DNA of 36,595 bases, taken from assembly GCA_036741355.1 (NCBI GenBank), contig DAINSK010000035.1, forward strand, positions 1-36,595, in the 5' to 3' direction. A program made the position numbers and the translations under genes. Positions 31,636 to 36,595 of this stretch are shown here, piece by piece; positions within the stretch are counted from its first letter, which is position 1; every line of letters begins with the position of its first letter. The notes under the pieces are model-generated. The model made no database searches and was not told where the DNA came from. It saw only the letters and a program-made list of their open reading frames with translations. This DNA comes from JBBRGK01 sp036741355. Its GTDB lineage: Bacteria; Chloroflexota; Dehalococcoidia; CAUJGQ01.

Positions 31636-32706
31636 TCAATACCCGCGTTCCCGCGTCACCAGGTTTACCAGTTGCTCGTTGCGCACGTAGCGACCAAGGT
31701 TCTCTTTGCAGATGTCAATCTGCCGGCGCAGGAAATGCTGACTGGCCGCGCTGATGTGCGGCGTGACGATCACCTGAGGCAGCCGCCACAATTCGCTCTC
31801 AACGGGCAACGGCTCCCGGTCGAAGACGTCGAGGGCGGCTCCGGCTATCCGGCCGTCCTTGATCGCCGCGATCAGCGCCGCCTCGTCGACCAGCGTGCCG
31901 CGGGCGATGTTGATAAGGAAGGCGCCGGACTTCATCTGCCCGAATGTCTCCGCATTCATCATCGCTCTGGTTTCGGGCGTCGCGGGGGCGGTCAGGACCA
32001 CGAAATCACTTTCCGAGAGCAGCCTTTGCAGGTCGGCGGCCGGTAGCAGCAGATCGACGCCGTCGGTATTCGCCCGCGGGTGCGTCGCAGAACGACGGTT
32101 GGCGATCACGCGACAGCCGAACGCCTTTGCCAGCCGGGCCGTCTCGGTGCCGATCGCTCCCAGTCCCACGATGCCCACCGTTTTTCCGCGTAGCTCCGTG
32201 CCACCGTTTGGCCCCTCGACGAGCCGCTGCCAGCGACCCTGATCCTGCAGACGGACGTACTCGGCGGCGCGCTTGGCCAACATCAGTACGGTCATCATCA
32301 CGTACTCGGCGATCGGCTGCGCGCTGGGTCCGCTGCCATTGGTGAAGATGACGGCGCGATCCAAATAGCCCCAGCGAACGTACTGTTCGACGCCGGCCGA
32401 GAGGGTATGGAACCAACGTAACTTTGGCGTGCGCGGCATCAGGTCGGCAGGCGCTTCGAAGGCGGCGATGACGACCTCCGCATCCGCGAGCATCCCTTTT
32501 AGCGCCTGCGCGTCGGGCTCGGGCGAATCGCCGCGCCCGGTGGCTAGAAACGGACGCTGTTCGCGCGAAATCTTCTGGATCCGCAGGCGCGGGTCGACCG
32601 CTTGTAACTCGTCGACCAGTGCATCGGGAACCGGCATGCCGGCGGTAAGAACGACGTGTACGGGTGTCACGGGAACCTCGCTGACGGTGCTGTGAAATGG
32701 CCTCAT
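31636..32706 (-). CDS. D-2-hydroxyacid dehydrogenase
   Basis: This encodes 356 residues from ATG 32706; a GTG at 32724 is in frame but less likely. The Rossmann motif is GIVGLGAIGTETARLAKAFG. Catalytic residues of the family are seen in NIARGTLVDE (Arg), DVFDREPLP (Glu) and VTPHISAAS (His). The N-terminal substrate domain includes LRWFHTLSAGVEQYV. Such NAD(P)-dependent enzymes reduce 2-keto acids or oxidise D-2-hydroxy acids; GhrA- and SerA-like relatives differ mainly in substrate. The ACT domain of SerA is absent. It is monocistronic and convergent with the cupin gene. Confidence 0.92.
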   Translation of the reverse strand: MRPFHSTVSEVPVTPVHVVLTAGMPVPDALVDELQAVDPRLRIQKISREQRPFLATGRGDSPEPDAQALKGMLADAEVVIAAFEAPADLMPRTPKLRWFHTLSAGVEQYVRWGYLDRAVIFTNGSGPSAQPIAEYVMMTVLMLAKRAAEYVRLQDQGRWQRLVEGPNGGTELRGKTVGIVGLGAIGTETARLAKAFGCRVIANRRSATHPRANTDGVDLLLPAADLQRLLSESDFVVLTAPATPETRAMMNAETFGQMKSGAFLINIARGTLVDEAALIAAIKDGRIAGAALDVFDREPLPVESELWRLPQVIVTPHISAASQHFLRRQIDICKENLGRYVRNEQLVNLVTRERGY

Positions 32707-32772
32707 GTATTGTGGCGTATCCACGGCCGGCTGTCGCCTGCGAGCAGCTATAGTAGCTTCACCGACAGAGCC

Positions 32773-33568
32773 TTATCTCCTCCCCTTGGCGAGTATGCGA
32801 ATGATCGTCCGGCTGACACCTTCCATCGGTAGGTAGACGAAACGGGTCCAACCGGGAACGACGACGACCTCCTGCCGACGCTCGATGCCGCGCACGACTG
32901 CCGCGCCCACTTCCGCGGCGGAAATGGTTGGCATCAGGTGCAACAGCTGCGTCCGTTTGTAGACACGGCGGGCTGTAACGTTTGCATCGAGTTCGTCGAG
33001 CATGTCGGTGCCGGTAAATCCGATCACGACGTCGGTGAGGTCGATCTTGTACGGCCCCAGCTCCGGCCGGAGCGCGGCTGTGAACAGACGTAGCGCGGCT
33101 TTTGTCCCGGAGTACGTGGCGAGCCCCGGCAGGCCGGAAACACCGGCGTATGAGGCGATGTTCACGATATGCCCCGATCGTCGCGCGGCCATTCCCTCCG
33201 CGACCAGCCGCGTGAGCACCACGGCGGCGCGATAGTTGACGTCGACGGCTTGCGCCAGCTCGTTCGGGTCGCTCTGCAAGAAGCCCCGACCGCCAAGCAC
33301 GCCCGCGTTGTTGACCAGGACGTCGATGCGGCCGAAGTGCGACGCCGTTTTTATTGCCACCTGTCGAACCTGGTCCAGGTCCGACAGGTTCGCTGGAATC
33401 ACCAGGGTACGGCTTTCACCGATCTCGGCGGCAACCGCTTTCAGTGCGTCGCCGTTGCGGGCCACGAGCGCCACCGAGGCGCCTCTCTGACCCAGCCGAA
33501 AGGGCGATCTCGCGGCCGATACCGTGTGACGCCCCCGTGACAAGTGCGACCTTCCCGTGTAGTTCCAT
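32773..33568 (-). CDS. short-chain dehydrogenase/reductase, frameshifted near its start
   Basis: The main frame encodes a classical SDR: VLVNNAGVLGG, IVNIASYAGVSG (catalytic Ser) and YSGTKAALRLF (YxxxK). The expected beginning lies in another frame from ATG 33568: ELHGKVALVTGASHGIGREI, with the TGxxxGIG cofactor motif. The frames join at LGQRGASVALVARN if one G is removed near 33496-33497. The 796-base length (one over a multiple of three) agrees. Without repair the protein lacks its cofactor loop and would be inactive. The single-base change may be a sequencing error. The C-terminal end VYLPMEGVSRTIIRIL suggests membrane association. Confidence 0.85.
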
Positions 33569-33752
33569 TTGTGCCCCCGTAGTGGGTGCCATACGTCAAT
33601 CGCCAGGCCGTGAGATGGCGAGTATACAACGCGCGTTGCGGCAGACTCCGCACGCGGCGGCATGACCGATACGCGGGCAGCGGTTAGAGTATTGGGGGCC
33701 GGTCGAACTCGGGCTCCAGCCCCCGCAGCACCGCCCGCGTCGGGAGATTGTG

Positions 33753-33938
33753 ATGCCGCCTCTGCCCACCCGTGGCCCGCTTGCCGGGCTCACCGTGCTT
33801 GACCTGACCTGGGTGCTGGCCGGGCCGTACGCCTTGATGACGCTTTCCGACCTGGGCGCCGACGTCATCAAGGTCGAACGACCGCCGTACGGCGACATAT
33901 CACGTACCATCGGCCCCAGCGAGCTGATCGGCGCATAA
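33753..33938 (+). pseudogene. N-terminal fragment of a type III CoA-transferase (CaiB/BaiF)
   Basis: This encodes 61 residues: PLAGLTVLDLTWVLAGPYAL, then LSDLGADVIKVERPPYGD, the unmistakable start of family III CoA-transferases, which are normally ~400 residues. The frame ends at a TAA (33936-33938) after PSELIGA, and no further family sequence follows in any frame. The catalytic Asp region is missing. The next gene starts 26 bases on, so the fragment marks a rearrangement point. Confidence 0.85.
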
Positions 33939-33964
33939 GGCCGAAGGGAGAAAGGAGATCCTGT

Positions 33965-35312
33965 ATGGCGGAGACGCGCGCGTTAAGTGAGGGCTGCCAC
34001 AAACGGGTGTCGTGGCTCCCCGCTACGCTTCTGCCCGCATCCCGTTCGGACAGAGTGGCCATCGGCAGCATCGTCGCCGGCAGCCTCCTCCGCGTCGTGT
34101 GGATCCTGCTCGCACATCCGCCCACCGATTATGTCTTCTCTGACATGCAGGGGTATGTCCAGCGGGCGCGCGCTGGCCGCGGGTACCAAGCTCGTGCGCT
34201 TTGATGCCTACTACCCGCCGGGGACGCATGTGTTGCTGGCAGTCCCGCTGAAGTTACATCTCGGCATGTGGGGTGGCGCCGTGCTCTGGTGTGCGCTTTC
34301 GTGCTTGGTGCCACTGCTGATGTGGCGGCTGGCACAGCACCTGCTCACCCCGAAGGCGGCCGCCATCACCGCCGTACTCTGCGCGTTCTGGCCGCTCTAT
34401 ATCACCTACGGTGGGTACTTCACGTCTGAGACCCCCGCCCTCGCTTTTCTGCTCGGAGCGCTCTGGCTCATCTATCGCGCCTGGCGCGCAGCGGGGCGGG
34501 CGGCATTGGCGTGGGGTGTGCTTGCCGGCCTGGTCGGCGGCATGGCTATCACCATGCGGCCCCAGGTCGCCTTGAACCTGCTGCTTGTGGTCGCGCTCTT
34601 CGTGCTGCGGTTCCGCCAGCAGGCTCTGGCTCTGGTGGGGATTGGCGTGGGTACGCTCCTTCCCCTAGCGGGTGTCGTACTGCTGAACAGTGCTGCAGCC
34701 GGCAAGCCGACGGGGATCAGTGAGAATAGCGGCCAAGTCTTCTACCAGGGGCACTGCGATACCCACCTCGAAACGATGCTAGATAAGCCCTCGGGCTTGA
34801 CGTACTCTTTCCTAAGCCCGGTCGATTACGCGCTACGGAGAGGAAAAGACTACTACTTCGACAACCACTTCTTCTGGGATCAGTCCTTCATGTTTGCGCA
34901 GGGGTGGGCCTGTATTCGCCGGGATGGTCTTGGCCATGTTCGTCGTCTGCTCCGCAACGTCGTCGACATGACCGCCACCACTGTCCCGTGGCCGCAGAAT
35001 TTCTCAGCCGTCACCGGTCGGAACGCGGTTGCAAAGCACGAACGCGAGGTGGTCGAGGCGGCCAACTTCGCCTATGCGGTCCTGCTGCCCTGGGTCGTGA
35101 TCGAAACGATCCGGCTGATCCGGCGGCGCCAAGCCGCGGGGTGGTGGCCTGGCGAGACGGTCTTGCTTGCGCAGCTCGCGTGCGTCGTCCCCATGGCCAT
35201 CTTGTTCGTCGGCGACCCCCGGTATCGGAGCACCTACGATGTTTTCGGTCTGGCCCTGCTAGCTTCCCTTCTCGCCGGTCGAGTACAGCCTGTTCCGGCG
35301 GGCGAGCGATAG
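33965..35312 (+). CDS. GT-C (PMT/ArnT-like) membrane glycosyltransferase, frameshifted
   Basis: ATG 33965 has AGGAG 8 bases upstream. The first frame encodes VAIGSIVAGSLLRVVWILLA and VFSDMQGYVQRA, where the Asp of the first extracytoplasmic loop is typical of GT-C enzymes; it stops at 34204. The rest lies in the +1 frame: LVRFDAYYPPGTHVLLAVPL, then about ten membrane helices and YITYGGYFTSETPALAFLLG, ending at 35312. The frames join at the alternating GC tract 34166-34173; adding one GC pair restores one protein of ~449 residues. Such enzymes transfer sugars from polyprenyl-phosphate donors. Slippage, decay or sequencing error are all possible. Confidence 0.82.
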
Positions 35313-35318
35313 CGCGGC

Positions 35319-35539
35319 ATGCCGCTGAAGGTCGTCAAGCACCCAGAGGCCAAGCTGGGGTTGCGGTCTATGGCCACTAAGGCGCAGAACGCCGAAGAGT
35401 GGGAGCAACTGACGCCGAATACACGGTGGACGTGGCCCGCCATGACGGGGTTACGGCGAGCGCCATGCGGGAGAAAAAGCTACCTGAGATCCGTGCTCCG
35501 CCGTCTCCAGAGGGCAGCAAGGGCTGCCCGTCAGCGTAG
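35319..35539 (+). pseudogene. possible small gene remnant after the glycosyltransferase
   Basis: A frame from ATG 35319 reads PLKVVKHPEAKLGLRSMATK and QNAEEWEQL. A second frame from about 35411 reads DAEYTVDVARHDGVTASAMR and EKKLPEIRAPPSPEG to a stop at 35537-35539. Both halves look protein-like, and a shift of one base would join them. I recognise no family. The opening vaguely recalls the start of some phage integrases. Confidence 0.3.
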
Positions 35540-35688
35540 AGGGGACCCCCAGCCATCGCGGGCCTGCCGAGTTGGCGATCAAGTGCCGTCAGGAACGGGG
35601 CCAGGAAGGCCGCGCACCGCTGGGCCAGCGCCGCTGCAAGGGGAGCGCCCGCCGGCGCTGCAGGAACCGATTCGGTAGGCTTCATAGC

Positions 35689-35751
35689 GAACAGCCCTCG
35701 TGGTGTAGCTCGGGTCTTTGCAAACGCCGAGCCTACGCCGGAGGGCTGTTC
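35689..35751. repeat. two-tier hairpin (11-bp outer stem, 9-bp bulged inner stem)
   Basis: GAACAGCCCTC (35689-35699) pairs perfectly with GAGGGCTGTTC (35741-35751). Inside it GTAGCTCGG (35705-35713) pairs with CCGAGCCTAC (35727-35736) with one bulged base. The loop is about 13 bases. No T-run follows. It could be a small structured RNA, a recombination site or a terminator. Confidence 0.6.
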
Positions 35752-35763
35752 TTGTCGCTACTT

Positions 35764-35783
35764 ACCCCGACTACATTCGGGGT
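35764..35783. terminator. short hairpin, possible terminator
   Basis: ACCCCGA (35764-35770), loop CTACAT and TCGGGGT (35777-35783) form a perfect 7-bp stem, 12 bases after the two-tier hairpin. The downstream sequence is only mildly T-rich, so termination is tentative. Confidence 0.4.
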
Positions 35784-35845
35784 GTGTCATGCTCTTGTAT
35801 CGAAATTGAAGCTCGTGAAGAGAGCGGAAGCTAGTTCGGTCTGAT

Positions 35846-35888
35846 GCACCGATCGGGCGGGACGGCCGCCGTCCCGCCCGATCGGTGC
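35846..35888. terminator. 43-bp perfect palindrome, likely bidirectional terminator
   Basis: Bases 35846-35866 are the exact reverse complement of 35868-35888 around the single centre base 35867; the stem is about 76% G+C. It lies 19 bases beyond the stop of the minus-strand surface protein and about 530 bases after the plus-strand glycosyltransferase. A stem this strong without a T-tract fits the non-canonical terminators of high-GC bacteria. Other roles, such as a cruciform or protein-binding site, are possible. Confidence 0.6.
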
Positions 35889-35907
35889 GCTCGTGGACCT
35901 GGGCGCG

Positions 35908-36595
35908 TTAGCGCTGCCGGCCGCCCAGTTGCCAGGCGGCTGCAGAGAGAAGCAAGACGCCGATACCGGCTAAGGCGAGCATGCCGGCTATCGGACGGTT
36001 CTGACCGCCGATGAGGCCGCCGGTGCCGGCGCTAGGCAACGCGCGTGCCGCAGATGCCTGCGCAGGTGTCGCCGCGCGCGGGCTAATTAATGCAGCCGGC
36101 ACATTGGAACGCGCGGCGGCCTCGGTGAACGGAACTGCTGCAGGCGGATTCGCAGCGGGAACGCTTACGTTCGGCGGGCCGGCGGGCGCCGCTGTGGTGG
36201 CCGGATTCGTTGGCGCAGCGGGACCCGTGTTAGCTGCCGCCACGATCGGTACGCCGCTCGTAACGGGTGCTACGACCGCCACGACGGGACCCGTGTTAGC
36301 TGCCGCCACGACCGGTGCGCCACTCGTAACGATCGTACCAGGCGTCCCGGTCGTACCAGTGGTGCCGGTCGTGACAATCGTACCAGACGTCCCGGTCGTA
36401 CCAGTGGTGCCGGTCGTGACAATCGTGACAATCGTGCCGGAGGTGCCGGACGTGCCGGAGGTGCCGGACGTGCCGGAGGTGCCGGACGTGCCGGAGGTGC
36501 CGGAGGTGCCGGACGTGCCGGAGGTGCCGGTCGTGGCGGTGGTGCCGGTCGTGGCGGTGGTGCCGGTCGTGGCGGTGGTGCCGGTCGTGGCGGTG
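35908..36595 (-). CDS. Thr/Gly-repeat cell-surface protein with LPxAG sorting signal, C-terminal part
   Basis: The frame is open from the window edge to the stop at 35908 (about 228 residues); the start lies outside. The upstream part is low complexity: GTS/GTT triplets and TATTGT repeats, then two copies of a ~22-residue unit VAAANTGPVVAVVAPVTSG, then a Pro/Ala-rich spacer. It ends LPSAGTGGLIGGQNRP, a hydrophobic helix (IAGMLALAGIGVLLLSAAAW) and the basic tail GGRQR, the three-part layout of a sortase signal with LPSAG in place of LPxTG. It is probably a long wall- or envelope-anchored stalk protein. No sortase gene is in the window. Confidence 0.8.
   Translation of the reverse strand, partial: TATTGTTATTGTTATTGTTATTGTSGTSGTSGTSGTSGTSGTSGTSGTSGTSGTIVTIVTTGTTGTTGTSGTIVTTGTTGTTGTPGTIVTSGAPVVAAANTGPVVAVVAPVTSGVPIVAAANTGPAAPTNPATTAAPAGPPNVSVPAANPPAAVPFTEAAARSNVPAALISPRAATPAQASAARALPSAGTGGLIGGQNRPIAGMLALAGIGVLLLSAAAWQLGGRQR
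36435..36595. repeat. 9- and 18-bp tandem repeats within the surface-protein gene
   Basis: From about 36435 to 36529 a 9-bp unit, GTGCCGGAG alternating with GTGCCGGAC, is repeated about ten times. From 36530 to the window end an 18-bp unit, GTCGTGGCGGTGGTGCCG, is repeated more than three times. All units are multiples of three, so copy-number change keeps the reading frame. Confidence 0.85.

Noticed and set aside
35689..35751. Integron attC site
   Set aside because: The fold is similar, but the conserved core sites (RYYYAAC and GTTRRRY) are absent at the stem ends and no integrase or cassette genes flank it.
35377..35844. Frames in the 35.4-35.8 kb intergenic region (minus 35377-35685, plus 35572-35844)
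   Set aside because: They run through palindromic DNA, have no motifs and no convincing ribosome-binding sites.
36435..36595. Regular tandem units as a CRISPR array
   Set aside because: Units are 9 and 18 bases with no unique spacers, lie within a coding frame, and no cas genes are present.

Overview
The window is a GC-rich bacterial chromosome segment, probably from a metagenome or draft scaffold because it carries a 100-N placeholder. Gene content (NrtR plus nadABC, a COG4586/4587/3694-type ABC-2 exporter, DUF4436, many PIN/RHH/AbrB toxin-antitoxin pairs) and abundant short GC-rich hairpin repeats are consistent with Chloroflexota. That placement is inference; no rRNA or other phylogenetic marker is present.

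Layout. 1-2200: 3' end of an nrtR NAD repressor gene, then two toxin-antitoxin (TA) pairs, with a second copy of the nrtR 3' end stranded between them. 2200-6108: a clear promoter with a candidate operator, followed by nadA-nadB-nadC (de novo NAD synthesis). The N gap in nadC is an artefact, because the same 55 bases stand on both sides of it. 6112-7049 (minus): a small gene broken by a stop codon and a VapBC pair. 7154-9823 (minus): a three-gene ABC-2 exporter. 10056-10800 (minus): an unrecognised two-gene pair.

10887-23732 (minus) is the centrepiece, a five-gene, 12.8-kb defence-type operon. In transcription order it encodes an SNF2 helicase with a DUF3883 tail, a DUF4209 protein fused to an MNT nucleotidyltransferase, a small HEPN protein, a DUF1156 DNA methylase with Zn-ribbon cysteines, and a DUF499 ATPase with an N-terminal HEPN-like domain. 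Helicase, methylase and DUF499 ATPase resemble the core of type 3 BREX and of DISARM-like arrays. No PglZ, BrxA, BrxF, DrmA or DrmB is present, and a HEPN/MNT-type module sits in the middle. This is the best candidate for a poorly described system.

23860-35312: a COG2521-type methyltransferase coupled to an S9 peptidase, a DUF4436 membrane protein, a frameshifted DUF3800 gene, an orphan integrase N-terminal domain, a sugar epimerase, a GH3 glycosidase remnant, a cupin, a D-2-hydroxyacid dehydrogenase, a frameshifted SDR, a CoA-transferase fragment and a frameshifted GT-C glycosyltransferase. 35313-36595: a hairpin-rich intergenic region with a 43-bp perfect palindrome, then the 3' part of a Thr/Gly-repeat surface protein ending in an LPxAG-type sorting signal.

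Many genes are broken, and a family of short hairpins is dispersed through the window, once inside a coding sequence. This looks like a plastic accessory region around a few conserved operons.
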